Shown here in pieces: positions 32,494 to 32,592 of a stretch of DNA of 32,592 bases. Source of the stretch: Mycoplasmopsis primatum ATCC 25948 (GTDB lineage Bacteria; Bacillota_I; Bacilli_A; Mycoplasmatales; Metamycoplasmataceae); NCBI RefSeq assembly GCF_000702785.1, contig NZ_JNJV01000008.1:1-32592 (forward strand). The letters are read 5' to 3'. Under the pieces are notes generated by a model, which had not been told where the DNA came from, did not search any database, and saw nothing but the letters and a program-made list of their open reading frames with translations. Position 1 is the first letter of the stretch. Each line of letters begins with the position of its first letter. The translations under genes were made by a program, and so were the position numbers.

Positions 32494-32515
32494 AACTTGA
32501 TTGTGTTTTTTTTAT
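32481..32515 (+). terminator. Terminator of the thiamine-type transporter operon
   Basis: Stem AAAACACAAT / ATTGTGTTTT with an eight-base loop and a long T run; overlaps the last codons of the permease gene. Confidence 0.9.
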
Positions 32516-32592
32516 TAATAAAGTTAATTTGTAAGCCAAAACATTTTGCAACCCTTAACTATTTTTTTGCTTTATTTTTGTTATTGATGCTT

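Overview
The window comes from a mycoplasma (Mollicutes). The DNA is very AT-rich, and nearly every conserved protein reads through in-frame TGA codons at positions where the family has tryptophan. AtpA, DnaG, RpoD, GlyS, the S41 lipoprotein and the thiamine-type permease are intact only when TGA is read as Trp (translation table 4), so all coordinates below use that code. Lipoproteins with Cys lipoboxes, a P37/Cypl-type lipoprotein, a NADH oxidase and no wall-synthesis genes fit the same picture. The P37 homologue suggests a relative of the hominis/hyorhinis-type mycoplasmas, but the species cannot be fixed from this window.

Layout: (1) 1-2650, + strand: a phage-type adenine methyltransferase, a 37-codon ORF, plsY, and an unassigned 168-aa acidic protein. 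(2) 2650-10713, - strand: a YwaF-like membrane protein downstream of a complete F1F0 ATP synthase operon transcribed atpI-B-E-F-H-A-G-D-C. (3) 11269-13191, + strand: rpsB-tsf, preceded by a leader that looks structured. (4) 13236-19833, - strand: a dimeric dUTPase followed by an S41-protease-like lipoprotein, NADH oxidase, and an 838-aa repeat lipoprotein. The lipoprotein gene has an 8-G tract right after its lipobox and a 276-bp tandem repeat. (5) 19889-20203, +: a short orphan ORF. (6) 20337-26023, -: glyS-dnaG-rpoD-nif3 operon. (7) 26097-28247, -: a 716-aa coiled-coil protein with a C-terminal membrane anchor. (8) 28575-32493, +: a TPP riboswitch controlling a P37 lipoprotein / ABC ATPase / fused permease operon, read as a thiamine or thiamine-phosphate importer.

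Most of the window is core metabolism and information processing. The points most worth a second look are the riboswitch, which has a 10-bp complementarity that could work as an anti-sequestor switch at the Shine-Dalgarno site; the probable phase-variable, size-variable lipoprotein; the structured rpsB leader; and a few uncharacterised proteins. I did not find a clear new multi-gene defence or mobile system, a CRISPR array, tRNA or rRNA genes, or an insertion sequence.
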